Shown here in pieces: positions 11,100-22,874 of a stretch of 64,000 bases of DNA. The notes under the pieces were generated by a model. The model was not told the DNA's origin. It was given only the letters and a program-made list of their open reading frames with translations, and made no database searches. The position numbers and the translations under genes are program-made. Position 1 is the first letter of the stretch. Every line of letters starts with the position of its first letter. This DNA is from Amorphophallus konjac (taxonomy: Eukaryota > Streptophyta > Magnoliopsida > Alismatales > Araceae). The stretch spans positions 11,680,856 to 11,744,855 of the forward strand of contig CM040117.1 of the NCBI GenBank assembly GCA_022559845.1, in the 5' to 3' direction.

Positions 11100-13010
11100 A
11101 ATGATGATCTTGTTCAATTTAGTGTGTGTTTTTGTAGATTGGTGTTCCATGCATTGTTTATATGTAAATATGTCATTTTGCATGTGGTGTAGCATTGCAT
11201 GTAGTCTTGATGCACAATAAAGTTGAATCCATGTTCATGATGCATTGCATGGTTTATGTAGCATCATACTTGCATGGCCATGGTATATTAAATGTTGATG
11301 TATGGAAAGACATGCTATGCTTGTCTAGAAGCACTCAATATGCATGAGGTTTCACCTCCGCCAAGTACCATGCGTCACTGTCGCATATAGGCCATATAGT
11401 AAGGGGGAGTTGTCTCTTTGCAGCATTCATGCATTTGTTTCATCTTCCTTCTGTTACATTTAATAAGTGTACAACCATGTGCTGGGTCATGCATTTCATG
11501 TCTGCCAACTTCATGTTTGATCAGGTCAACCCCTACATGATTCTATTCAACCTCTCCTTGACAATTATCTTTTCACTTGCAAACATAACTCTTTGAGTGC
11601 ATTCATTGCATATCCTTAGGGGGAGTCTTGTTGCTTTTCTTAATCTCTTGCAATCTGAACTTCAATGGCTTACAGTCTGATTTGAGATCATGAGACCGAC
11701 AGAACTACGGCGTAAGAGCTTTCTATTATATGCCCTGATGATTGTCCATTCAATGAAAATAGTTCAGATTTAATGATTTCCTTGAAGTTCTAAAATATAT
11801 GTTCTGAAATCATCTATGTTCTGTGGTTTTAATAGACCTTAACTAGAGATTGCATATTGTGCTTTGAATGACTATCCTGATATCTGAAAATTTAAAATTC
11901 ATGACCATCTTGGTGATACACTCAGGTTTAGTATTATTCTTAAACATCTTGATGAGCTGAAATTCTTGGAAATCCATTTGACAGAGTAATGATATTGTTG
12001 CACGGAGAAATATGTCATGTCATCAAATCAAGTGACAAATGATATGTCATGATGTGCCCCTATTATCTCTGTCTTAATTATTTTTTTGGACTCTAGGCAG
12101 AGCACTGGCATAATTGCTAGGAAATATATCTTCTCATAAAAGAAATGTGATTGGATATGTCATGACGTGACTTTGCTATCTTTGTTCATTCTGAAGCATA
12201 ACCGTCAGTCTTGTCAAATACCTAGGGATACTGGCGTCTAAACAACATATATTCTTACGGCTAGGAGGCATGTACTAGACTTGATTGCTCGTAAAATATG
12301 AGTCATGTGCCTTCAAATTCAAAAGATATTGAAAATCAAATTTCATGCACTCATAACATTCCATGCTTTACTCATGCTTATTTAGCCTCCATACTAGTTT
12401 TTGTGTTATTCCCTTTGTAGTTATTGAATATGGATATATAAGACAAGGGAAGGTTAAACACTGCCATGATATGCATTTTTGGTTCGTTTCTATTAAACCT
12501 TGGATGTAGTTGCTTTTCGAACTCCACTGTTGATCTCGGATTTCATTAGCTTTGAACCATATATATATTACTCACGGTCTGGTTCAGTTTTGCATATAAT
12601 GGCTTGCTCTTCACTTCCATTCAGCTCTGGTCTCTCAGACTTTTGTATCCTTCTCTACTTTATCCCTCCCTTTTTGCTGTTGTCAAAGGGGGAGATTTCT
12701 TTGTGTGAGTCCTTTGTAAGAGTTGTGCGTTGTCGATCTACGAGGGTTGTCATAGGGGGAGAAACCTTTGTGAGCTTTGTGTTTGAGTGTTGATGGGGGT
12801 TTGTATAATTGTATATCATTCATATGCTTTGATCGTTCATGCATACATATCCGCATTCATTCATATGCTTTGTGTTCATATCTGCATTCACATGCTTTAA
12901 TTATCATGGATCTTGAGCTGCACATGTCGCATATGTTATACATTTTGCCATTTTGGATATTGCTGCCACATAATGACTCATAGTGTTGCCATCATCAAAA
13001 AGGGGGAGAA
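11100..13010 (+). other. Sirevirus post-pol spacer with repeated polypurine tracts
   Basis: Nearly 1.9 kb separates pol from the 3' LTR and contains no convincing gene. AGGGGGAG-type tracts occur at about 11401-11410, 11617-11626, 12685-12694 and 12752-12760, and the true polypurine tract lies at 12997-13010, directly before the LTR. Multiple such tracts between pol and the 3' LTR are a recognised Sirevirus trait. Many CATGCAT-like stretches are also seen. The open frame at 12500-12793 has no recognisable domain. Confidence 0.75.
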
Positions 13011-14645
13011 TGTTGTGCCCATGTGATCATTTGAGTTATTTGATATTCTAGGTTTTGATAATGGTTGAACACTATAAGTCATTGATGTTTGCCAAATCTC
13101 ATATGACTGACATACGTGATGCTTGTTCATGACAGATATGCCAATGAATGGAAAAGAAATTGAGTGACGATGGCAAGAATGAAAGCTCATTGATCGCGCC
13201 CAAGCAAGGATGCAAATCTCTTCTACAAGCAAAAGTCGACACTTCACATTCGGCACTTCACATAGCCAAGGTCGATGTACAATGAAGCATAGCCAAGAGA
13301 ACCCAAGGTCAAAGACTCAGTTGACACCTTCAAGACTGTCAAGGTTGATGCCACAGATGAGAATGGGCTGCTTAAGAAGTTAAGCGATTAAGCTAACGGG
13401 TTAACGGACTAAACCGAGAAACCCGGGGGTCTTCCCAGCTGGCGGTCGACCGCCAGCCCATAAGGCGGTCGACTGCCCCTGCTAGCAGCTCACAGCCTGC
13501 AGCTCTCTCAGTGGTGGTCAACCGCCAGCTCAGTAGCGGTCGATCGAAATGTCTAGGGATGAAATATCTATAGGTTTTCTCAGTAGCGGTCAATCGCCAG
13601 AAGACTTCAGTCGCCCACCAGCCCCGAGCCAACAAATGTTGACTTTGTTTTCCACTTCGAGAAGAGCCCCTTTCCTTGTATTTGTTTAACCCCAAAGTCA
13701 CCCAATCCCCCATGGATTATGGATCTGATCTGGAGGATGTCCAAGGACCATTCAAATGGTATAAAACAAACACATGAGGGGTTAGAAACCCTAATGCTTC
13801 AATTGGAACAAGAGAGATCAAGGGAGGCTAGAGGAGGTGATTCACGGGTACTGTAGCACCTCCGTGAACAGTGCTTCAGGCTGGAGTTCTTCATCCATCC
13901 AAGGTGATTCAAGCTTGTTTTTGAAGCCATCAACCTCCAAGAAGGTGTAGAAGCAATCAAGGTTCAAGGCTGCATCCATTATCTCTCACATCAACTCAAA
14001 GGAGATTCAAAGAAGGAGATTCAAGGAACATCGATTTGCAAAGAAGAAGGAACCCTTGTTGGTGAATCAAGAGGAGTCTTTGCAAGAGAGAAGAAGCCCT
14101 TGTTGCTGATCAACATCGAATCTCAGACAAGATCTTTTCTCCTTGATCATATTCTATATCTTGTTTGAGTGTTTTCATGTTTGTTTTCTTTCCATTTCAT
14201 TCAAACATTTGAAACTGAAGATCGTCCCTACCGGTGGTTAGTAGGAAGGTAATTAAAAGTTGTCCGATCTGCGGTGTTGACGTCCCTACCTGTGGTTAGT
14301 AGGAAGGCAATCGGAGGTCTTTCCGATTTGCGGCTCAGTGCATGGCACTAGTGGAGCCTCACCGGATTTGGTGAGGGGTGGACGTAGGACTGGGGATTCA
14401 GTCCGAACCACCTTAAAATCTCATGTGTTATGATTTGATTGTGCGATTGCTTTGTGTTATATGCATGTTTAGGTTCAATCTCTATATTGCGTAATCATCT
14501 TGCTAAGTAAATCGTTGTGTCCTTCTTTAAGCTAGTTATATTCCGCTGCTATTATCATTATCTAGCTTTAAAGAGGGTTGCATTGCGAAAAGCGGGGCAG
14601 ATCTATTCACCCCTCCCCTCTAGATCCGCTATCCACTACTCAACA
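13011..14645 (+). repeat. 3' LTR of the Sirevirus-like element
   Basis: This is the second copy of the LTR, 1635 bp, with TGTTG...CAACA ends. It is followed by the target duplication GTACA at 14646-14650, after which the interrupted TNP2 gene resumes. Confidence 0.93.
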
Positions 14646-14650
14646 GTACA

Positions 14651-15314
14651 TACAATGAAAATGAACTTGATTTGGTATTCTTGAGGAGGTCATAGAATTA
14701 CAATATCTCGGACAAGACAACCATATATTTCTTTTTAAGTGCCATTGGTTTGATCCTAATTCAGATCAAAACGACGCAATATATGGAATTGTCGATGTCA
14801 AACATAGATCCAAATTGAATAACTATAAGCCGTTCATTTTGGCCGCACAAACCCAACAAGTGTATTATTCAAGTTATTCATCGTCCAAGAATAAAGATTG
14901 GTGGACAGTCTATAGGGTAAAACCAAGGCTTGTGCCTAATTATGAGTTAGATCTAACTGAAGCTGTCTCAGAGGATTCTAGTGCCGAATTTTTTCAATCA
15001 GACGAGGGTGACACTGCAGAGTTGGTTACTTCTAATCTTCATCTGATCGAATCTGACGAGCTACTTTGGTTCTCTATAGAGAAAGATGTGGAAGAAGTCG
15101 ATCCAACTAAGTTGAATGAAGTAATTGTTGGGCATGAGGAGTCCTCTGAGGAGGAAGAGTATGAATCTAGTGAGAATGAGGAAGATGATGAAGATGAGGC
15201 TGAGTTTGATATATCTTCAGCATCTGAAGATGAAATAGATAATGATTTAATATTTTGTATGAAATTTAACATATATGCACTTCTTATCATTATTACTTAC
15301 CACCTCTCCTCGTA
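14651..15314 (+). pseudogene. TNP2 transposase, C-terminal DUF4216-like part
   Basis: This continues the gene interrupted at 5424. After a short out-of-frame piece, the block EVIELQYLGQDNHIFLFKCHWFD (in part, about 14689-14760) and the DVKHRSKLNNYKPFILAAQ segment fit DUF4216 at the C-terminus of TNP2 transposases. A YYSSYSSSKNKDWWTVYRVKP stretch and an acidic tail rich in E, D and S (about 15120-15245) follow. The reading frame ends at 15315. Upstream frames conflict near 14690, so at least one frameshift is present besides the copia insertion. Confidence 0.85.
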
Positions 15315-15362
15315 ATTAGTTGTGGACTAATATGCACTACTTTAATTGTTGTCAATAATTAG

Positions 15363-16560
15363 ATGGTTCGAGGAGGTTGTACTGGGAGTTCGAGGAGAGG
15401 TGGTTGTGGGAGGGGTTCTACTGGTTTGTTTATTTAAATTCTTAGACAAATGAGTAGTGATTATGTACTTTGTTTTGCTCACGACATTTCATGTTTACAG
15501 GTCCGAGTGCCTCCACACCAGCTGCAAAGAGTACACCGCTCCCACCACCTACTGCTGGTGTGTTTATTTAAATTTTTAGATAAATGAGTAGTGATTATGT
15601 ACTTTGTTTTGCTCACAATATTTCATGTTTATTGATCCGAGTGTCTCCGCATCAGTTACACAGAGTACACCGCTCCCACCACCTACTGCTAGTATGTTTA
15701 TTTAAATTCTTAGATAAATGAGTAGTGATTATGCACTCTGTTTTGCTCACGATATTTTATGTTTACAGGTCCGAGTGCCTCCACACCGCTCCCACCACCT
15801 GCTGTTGGTATGTTTATTTAAATTCTTAGATAAATGAGTAGTGATTATGCACTTTGTTTTGCTCACGATATTTTATGTTTACAGGTACGAGTGCCTCCAC
15901 ACCGCTCCCACCACCTGCTGCTGGTATGTTTATTTAAATTCTTAGATAAATGAGTAGTGATTATACACTTTGTTTTGCTCACAGTATTTTATGTTTACAA
16001 GTCTGAGTGTCTCCACACTGCTCCCACCACCTGCTACTGAGCAGTGATTATACACTTTATTTTGCTCACGATATTTTATGTTTACAGGTCCAAGTGCCTC
16101 CACACCGCTCCCACCACCTGCTACTGGTATGTTTATTTAAATTCTTAGATAAATGAGTAGTGATTATGCACTTTATTTTACTTACGATATTTTATGTTTA
16201 CAAGTTTGAGTGCCTCTACACTGCTCCCACCACCTGCTGCTCATATGTTTATTGAAATTCTTAGATAAATGAGTAGTGATTCTGCACTTTGCTTTGCTCA
16301 TGATATTTTATGTTTACAGGTCCGAGTACCTCCACACCGCTCCCACCACCTACTGCTGGTATGCTTATTTAAATTATTAGATAAATGAGTAGTGATTATG
16401 TACTTTGTTTTGCTCATGATATTTTATGTTTACAGGTCCGAGTGCCTCCACACCGCTCCCACCACCTGCTGTTGGTATGTTTATTTAAATTCTTAGATAA
16501 ATGAGTAGTGATTATGCACTTTATTTTGCTCACAATAGTTTTTTAATAATGAGCTAAATT
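15363..16560 (+). repeat. tandem mini-exon array in the CACTA second gene (116-bp units)
   Basis: The likely first exon is 15363-15423 (MVRGGCTGSSRRGG...), ending in phase 1. Nine repeat units follow. Each holds a candidate exon between a TTTACAG acceptor and a GTATG donor: 15501-15557, 15635-15691 (57 nt each), 15769-15807, 15885-15923, 16001-16039, 16088-16126, 16204-16242, 16320-16358 and 16436-16474 (39 nt each). Spacing is 134 bp twice, then 116 bp, with one unit shortened to 87 bp. Each 39-nt exon encodes (G)PSASTPLPPPAA, starts and ends in phase 1 and has a length divisible by three, so any number of copies keeps the frame. Acceptors at 15635, 16001 and 16204 and donors of the second, fifth and seventh units are mutated. 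Confidence 0.82.
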
Positions 16561-16601
16561 CTGATAATATGAATATTCTATTTTACTTATAACAAGTACG
16601 T

Positions 16602-18003
16602 CGGGCACACCACCTGCGATAGTTGGCTCGTCCGGCCACCCGGGCACACAATCGACAGACGATGCTGTTAGCCATCACGAGGGCGAACAGCTTCTGCCAT
16701 AGGAGGGATGCAAGCCATGTTGGGTCTCTGGGTAAATATTTAAACTCATGAATTATGTTCGTTATCTATCCAACAACTATATAATTGTTGGCTATCATTT
16801 TAACATCTGTAATTGCAAGGATAAAGTAGAGCCCAACCTAGCTTCTCGTTTTATTACCAACACTATTATGCGACATGTGCCTGGCCCATATAAGTCATTT
16901 CAAAAGTTTCCCCAGGATATCCGTGATCGATTGTACTCCGAGTTCCTGGTATATAATATAATCTTTTAAATTATAGATTTCCCAATTCTGTAATTTTAAT
17001 AGACTAACTTATAAATTTTGAATTCTCGACAGCGAGGATATCAGTCTGTGAGGCCAACTGACGCTGGACGAGCTCGAGGTGCATGGGAGGCCATAGCAAG
17101 TTTAAATTATAAGCATCAATTATACAGTTGTCAGGACCGTGCCCAAGCTGTAGCCGAGGGGAGCGAGGACCGTGGCCTTTGGAAGGCATAGGGCCCCACA
17201 TGGATGAGGAGGGAGCACTGGTAGGTCCTCTGTGATAGATGGGCTGAGCCTAGTTTGATATACAAATCTGAAAAAGCCAAAGTTGCCCGTGCGTCACATC
17301 CAGACGTGCATCTCCATACTTCTGGATCCGTTTCCTTCGTGACCTAGAAGGAGAGATTGGTAAGTAATAATCTTAATTTTATTATATTTTATTTCTTATA
17401 TGTCCTTATTTATTCTCTATAACATATATAAAAGGAAAACAAGAGGGGTGGTGTGGTCTCGTACTGCGATTTATTTGCTAAAGTTCACCAGGTGAAGGGG
17501 ACCGATCAATATGTGAGCGAGAGAGCTCGCTCAGTAGTGGTAAGATTATATACATACATATATCTTTTCTATTTCAATTTTTAAATAAGATTGATTAATA
17601 TGAAATTTATAATATTGTTTGTTCAATTTGCAGGAGTCATATGATAGGCATATGACTGAAAAGTACCGGGAGGAGGAGACGCATCGGTCGTAGTTAGATC
17701 CTGAGGCATGGGTAGCAGCAACCGGCCCACAAAAGAAAGGACGAGTATACGATTTTGGGCAGAGCTTGGACACCAGCCTGATTCTAGCATCTTGTGCTAG
17801 CCTAGCTTCGTCCAACCCCAGTAGCAGTTCTATCTCTACTCCCTCCACCGGCACTTCTACGGGTCATATTAGATCCATCGTCCGAGATGAGGTAGACGGC
17901 ATCGAGACACGCATTACCCGGGTGGTTGCGACCCTCCTCTCTCAGGCATGGATTTTGACTCAGGGAGCACCCTCGAGCATAGCATAGCCCCCTCATGTGA
18001 GTA
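16602..18003 (+). pseudogene. CACTA second gene, Transposase_24-like exons
   Basis: The exons after the mini-exon array carry the hallmarks of the Ptta/En/Spm Transposase_24 family: VEPNLASRFITNTIMRHVPG...SFQKFPQDIRDRLYSEFL (about 16830-16948), RGYQSVRPTDAGRARGAWEAI (from about 17032), LCDRWAEPSLIYKSEKAKVARA with HLHTSGSVSF (to about 17340), FAKVHQVKGTDQYVSERARSVV (about 17475-17540), and a final exon with LDPEAWVAATGPQKKGRVYDFGQSLDT (about 17695-17780). The family protein binds subterminal repeats and assists transposition. Stops occur near 16699, 17187, 17345 and 17691. GT-AG boundaries separate the blocks. The last exon is displaced to 46421-46486 by the Tat insertion in the following intron. 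Confidence 0.82.
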
Positions 18004-18119
18004 TTTAATTTAACTTTTAATTTCATAGACTTTAGAGTCATAATATTACTACTTAGTTCAAAGAATTCAGCTTTGAGAGTCTATGATTTAAAACATGAAA
18101 TTAAAAATTAATCCAACAC

Positions 18120-18632
18120 AAAAGACCTGGGGTTTCAGGGGTGTAAGATGTAAAATATGGGTCTAATTAGTGTGTTGATTATTCCGACACGACCTGGGTG
18201 GGGAGTGTGACTTAGGGGAGCTGATGAAATCCAAAATGGATATCTAGCTTGGGCTCGACACTCAAACTAGCCATTTCCAAACTAATTTAGTTTGAAATAA
18301 ATCCAAGGTTAGGGGTTTTGGGGGTCTAATATATGAAATATCGATCTGATCGACATGTCGATTGTTCCAACACGACCTGGGTGGGGAGTGTGACTTGGGG
18401 GAGTTGACAGAATCAAAAATGGATACTTGGTTTGGGCTCGGCGCTCAAACTAGCCATTTTTAAACTAATTTAGTTTGAAATAAATCCAAGGTTAGGGGTT
18501 TCGGGGGTCCAACATATGAAATATCGATCTGATCAACATGCCGATTGTTCCAACACGACCTGGGTGGGGAGTGTGACTTGGGGGAATTGACGGAATCTAA
18601 AATGGATACCTGGTTTGGGCTCGACGCTCAAA
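18120..18632 (+). repeat. tandem repeats of about 181-185 bp in a CACTA intron, left part
   Basis: Three copies are marked by CACGACCTGGGTGGGGAGTG at about 18187, 18369 and 18554, each followed by a shared stretch with GGTTTGGGCTCG and ACTAGCCATTT and by GGTTAGGGGTTTC. The Tat element entered the third copy at 18637. The array resumes at 45919. It lies between the penultimate and last exon of the CACTA second gene. Confidence 0.85.
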
Positions 18633-18637
18633 CTAGC

Positions 18638-19915
18638 TGTAGATTCTAAGAAATCCACTTAGAACAATTAAAAATAAAAGAATTAAGCATGCATGAGGTG
18701 TTAATAAGGAGAGTGATCACCAGAGGGGTTACCTCAAAAAGAAGGGAAATTGATCGCGAATACCTGGTGAGAAAAGGGATGCGGGATGATTGTGGATTTC
18801 TTCCTCCTCCTTCTAGCTGCCGATGAAGGGGGTTTTTCTTCTTGATTACCCTTAAACAAATCACATACAAACAAGATAATAAGGGATTAGCCAAGTGTAG
18901 TATCAATCCTCAAATAGAATAAGGAAGTGTGCACCTTTTGGTTTCTTTAAAAACCCCTAAGAGAACTAGGGAAAGGAGACGTGATGCAAAGCTAATGCAA
19001 GAAATCACTATAATGAACAGTGGGATGATGATGTGCTAATGTAAAGAACTCCCTGCTGTTCCCGACAACAGTAAAGGGAGAAACCAAATTTGGCTTGCAG
19101 CTGATGCAAGAGGAGGAAGCAGACCACCGAAGGATCAAAGGTTGTGCAGGAAAGGGAAGTGGAAACTCCTCTCCGCGTGAAGGAAACCTGCTGCTCTCTG
19201 TGTCGATCTCTCTGTTCTATCTGTGTTGCTATTAGCTAAAGCTCCCTCTCTTTTTTGTTGTTCTCTATGTTTCTTCCTGCTATCAGCTCCCCTCGCGCGA
19301 GCACAACCCACAGCTCTATTTATAGGGTTCAAAACACAGACTTGGTGGGATAAGAACAGGCAAGACTCATCTACGGCAAGGTCTCTACTTCCCTAATCGA
19401 ACATGGTGACCAAAACATAGCAGGGAACTCTCCAAGAAAGGGGTGTTCAAGCAGGACACAGAAGGGTGGAAGACGACCCATGGAAAGGCGTTATTCGAGA
19501 TTGACGACCTTGGTCAAGGCATTAATTAAAATCACGACTGGGACAAAGGCATTAATTCATGGATTTACTTTTAGTAATGAAAACATTCTTTATTTGAAAA
19601 TGATGAAGAGAGGCCTGAGAGAGAGGCGTTAATTCAAAACACGACCCATAGAGGGACGTTAATTCTTATTTTTTAATTTTGAGTAGGATTCGTAAAAGTC
19701 CAGAAACTGACGCCTTTTGGATCGGTCGTCCTTTCTTTGAGAAACGCCCCGGCCCAAGCCGTTATTTAAAACACGCCCTACGTAGAGTCGTGAATTACAA
19801 AAACACAAAAATAGAAAAAAAAATTCATATTATGGAAATATTGAAGTTCACTTTGGGGCGTTAATATGGTGACATGAGATTTAATCAACATAGTATCAAT
19901 TTTGACGTGTCTACA
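18638..19915 (-). repeat. 3' LTR of the Tat element
   Basis: The LTR has TGTAGA...TCTACA ends and is 1278 bp. On the - strand a TATA box CTATAAATAG lies at 19316-19325 (45319-45328 in the other LTR). The two LTRs differ at scattered positions and by a small indel near 18920. The part 19478-19862 holds eight copies of the dispersed inverted-repeat family described in the findings. Confidence 0.93.
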
Positions 19916-21249
19916 GCTGCCCCGCCTTGGCGTCTGCTTTGCAAGGGAGTGAGACGAAATGAAGTGAAAGTGCAACAGGCGGAATGAAGTGGAATGAACT
20001 GATAAGTAGATGCCAAGGTGTGATGTGACACGCCTCTGACACTAAGCGTTAGAAATCTTTCCAAGATTCTGAGTGAAACAACTTCGGGTGATTCCAAGAA
20101 AGCATCGATTGGCTGGACGAAGGAGACTAAACTAAAATAAATAAAATGTGCGCGAGGGCACGACAGGGAGGCACCATTGGAGAGCGGTTACCAGCCAATG
20201 TGGATGTGCTACAACCAAGGTGGATTTGCAGAAAATTAAAGTGAATGGAGATGAAGACCCAACGAAGGGACGCTTTCAAGGAACTAGCCTGAGCGGTTTC
20301 AGAGAGATTAAAGTACTTGATTTGGAGTGGAATATCTCATGTCAACTCAATCAAGAGCGAGCGACCTTCATTATTGCCGTAATATGAAGATTTTCATCAT
20401 TAAGCTCAAAGTCCTACATGATGCATGCTAGGCTAAAAGAAAAATTAAAACAAACTAAAAATAGAAAATAATCAATGATAATATTGCCAAGCCATCTAGA
20501 TTTGGTCAAGAATCCAGATCTCTGAGCTGACACTAAGCCGAAGCCCGTTTGTCCGCGCATCAACCCAGAAATTGGAACCATCGTCCCAGACCTTTAATGA
20601 CTCAACGGCCTATCCGTGTGATCAAGATTCTCCTGGAATTATCACTATTTTTTGATGAAGGGGAACTCAAATTCCAGGTTCGTCATAACCACAAGGTCCT
20701 TGATATACTATAATAGCGTAGAGTACCATATAGTAACAATGCTTACAGGAAAGAATACAAGAACGGAATGATGTTACTTCAATGAGTCACCCGTGCGCCT
20801 CGAATCCTGCACTCTTCTGCACTTGAAAATTCATTAGTCCTCATGATAGAAAATATCCTCAGTTTAAACATGACATGACCATAAGTGCATAATCACAAAT
20901 AAATTCCACTTAAAAGACAGCACTTAAGTTCATTAAAAACAGCATAGAGAAGCTGAATATGCGAGCCATAAATTGACGACCGATAGCAGTGGCGTCAAAA
21001 GGATAAAAGACGACTAGCATCAAGGCGTTAATAGCTTAGAGATTTCAACAAAAGACGACCCTCATCAAGGCGTGAAATAAAACACGACATGGAGCAAGTC
21101 GTTAATTCAATAAATGACGCCCTGAATACCGTCGTTAATTAACCATAAATTCGAAACACACGCTTCCGACTCTGAATCAGAAAGCTTAAACCCAGTTATA
21201 TTCGTATTTGATTTTGCAGTTCGAACGGGCATAAGATCCTTCAAACTTC
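19916..21249 (-). other. Tat 3' non-coding region with polypurine tract and inverted-repeat array
   Basis: The first 15 bp read on the - strand as CCAAGGCGGGGCAGC directly before the LTR and fit a polypurine tract. The same tract is at 49976-49990 in the second Tat-like element. Stretches at 20160-20230 and 20525-20650 (GCCGAAGCCCGTTT, CTCAACGGCCTATCCGTGTG) recur at 50240-50290 and 50580-50700, so this region is conserved between the two elements. Five RACGMC...GKCGT inverted repeats lie at 20978-21140. No gene is seen. Confidence 0.7.
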
Positions 21250-21258
21250 TATAAAAGG
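21250..21258 (+). promoter_or_regulatory. TATA box candidate for the antisense PMD gene 1
   Basis: TATAAAAGG lies 110 bp upstream of the ATG at 21368 on the + strand, a normal plant distance allowing a leader of about 80 nt. It would drive transcription opposite to the retrotransposon. The match is good but the site is not proven. Confidence 0.55.
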
Positions 21259-21367
21259 AGGGATTTCCCTCAGATCAAACAAATCCTGTTTTCTGCTACT
21301 TCTTCTTCTGCTTTCACAGGTGCTGCTTGCTCCGTTCGGCTTCTTTCTACAGACGGTTACTCAGAAG

Positions 21368-22774
21368 ATGGAGAGAGCTATCAAGAAACTGAAGATTTCC
21401 ACTCCTAGGCTTTCGGAAATTAATGGGCACCTTAGCAGCCGAGTGGCCATGAACCAGGTATTTCATAATTTAAGTTGTTAGTTCTTCTGTTTCTTCTCGT
21501 CTACCATCAACTGCTCATCCCTCTTCTCTGTGCTTTCTTTTCTTTTCTTTTCTCAGGATTATCCAAATATTCCAGGGGCAAGGAGATTCACCAAAAATAA
21601 ATGGCTTCCCCTCTTGCTCTCCAAATTTAGTTCGGACATGAGAGCTTTCCTATCTAGATGGCATCTCCTAGGTTTAGTTACCCATGCCAAACATTATGAC
21701 CAAATCCACCTAGATTGGGCAGCTATAGGAGCTCTTGTGGAGATATGACATCCTTCTACTCACACCTTCCTCTTCTCTACTTTTGAAGCCACCATTCTAT
21801 TAGAAGAGTTAGAGATGATTTTGGGCTTAAAGAAGATGAAACAAGGGGATGAGGAGAAGATGGCCATCATGCCAAGGCAAATCTCTTCTCATGAATTGCT
21901 AACAAGGTTGATTCCTAGCCCCAACTTAGTGATCCAAATCAAAGCCACCAAAGGGATTAACCTTTTAAAGCTTGCCTCATGGGTCTACAAAAGGTCCGAC
22001 CAAGCCAAAGATGATGATGAAATAGAACGGGTAGCAAAAGCCTTTGTTGTGTGCTTGGCGGGAGCAATCTTGTTCCCCTCCACAGAAGATTTCTTAGAAG
22101 AGTCCCAATTGAGTGCTATAGCTAGCCTTTGGGAAGGAGAGAGAGTGGGACCAGCGATATTAGCCTTTTTATATAGTGGGCTTACTTCGGCATCAATGGG
22201 GAGATCAATTTATGGATGCATGCTTGCACTTTCTAGTTGGGTAGATCTCCACTTCAAGTTCGATCCATGTGAGGAGGCCCAACAACCATCAAGGATATTC
22301 TCAAAAAGCCATCTTTCTTACATGACCGGCTCATTGGGGTTGAGCAATAGAGTGGTGAACCGGATTCCTCAAATCAAGAAAAGGGTGGAATGGAGGGAGC
22401 ATCTCAAAGTAATTCCTAAGAACCTCTTCACATGCGCCCCGGGATTACTCAAATTTCAACAACTCTGCGCACGATTCTCTCCCGGGATGGATCTTCGTCT
22501 AATAGGCGCCACGGAATTCGTGTTATACAACTCTCATAGGTGCCTTCCTCAACTCGGGCTTCCACGGCGACTATTCGAGGATTTGTCTCATCTCCCTCCT
22601 ATCAAGACAAGGGACATCGGCTGCAATGAAGATGGAGAAGAAAGCACAACAATTCAAGCATTGTGGAAAATCTGCAAAACTCATCAACCCGTGGATAACT
22701 TAGAAGAAGACAGGGATCAGTGGAAATCATATGTAATAGCTTTAAGAAGTTCAAGGCCCAAAATGGCTCATTAG
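21368..22774 (+). pseudogene. plant mobile domain (PMD, aminotransferase-like) gene 1, one in-frame stop
   Basis: Exon 1 (21368-21457, 30 codons) and exon 2 (21557-22774) join in phase 0 across a 99-nt intron with GT-AG ends (CCAG|GTATTT and TTCTCAG|GATTAT). The protein would be about 435 residues. The segments RRFTKNKWLPLLLSKFSSDM, HLDWAAIGALVEI and THTF...EMILGLKK match the layout of the PMD (PF10536). A TGA at 21746-21748 interrupts exon 2; the frame is otherwise open. The gene is antisense to the Tat pol genes and has its own TATA candidate. PMD proteins occur as host proteins (MAIN/MAIL family, linked to silencing and genome stability) and in transposons. What this copy does is unknown. 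Confidence 0.78.
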
Positions 22775-22874
22775 ATGCATTGTGATCCTTTCATCAATAA
22801 TAAACAATGATAACATTCTGATCGAGCCATATTATGCTGTTTCTGATGAATTCTTTCAAAAATCTGTGTTTCTG

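Larger units (their letters stand above)
5425..14645 (+). mobile_element. Sirevirus-like Ty1/copia LTR retrotransposon, defective
   Basis: Two LTRs (5425-7109 and 13011-14645) begin TGTTG and end CAACA and are flanked by a perfect 5-bp target duplication GTACA (5420-5424 and 14646-14650). A primer site of initiator-Met tRNA type follows the left LTR, and a purine tract AAAAAGGGGGAGAA precedes the right one. A Gag with a coiled coil and three zinc knuckles, a long pol-to-LTR spacer with repeated AAAGGGGGAG tracts, and palindrome clusters in the LTR all point to the Sirevirus lineage. Protease, integrase and the start of reverse transcriptase are missing. It is inserted in the TNP2 gene, in the DUF4216-encoding part, in the same orientation. 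Confidence 0.93.

Noticed and set aside
12500..12793. Possible envelope-like ORF before the Sirevirus 3' LTR
   Set aside because: Some Sireviruses have an envelope-like gene here, but this 97-codon frame has no recognisable feature beyond hydrophobic stretches.
15423..16540. Regularly spaced direct repeats resembling a CRISPR array
   Set aside because: The repeat is the whole 116-bp unit with conserved splice-like borders in a plant transposon; there are no unique spacers.
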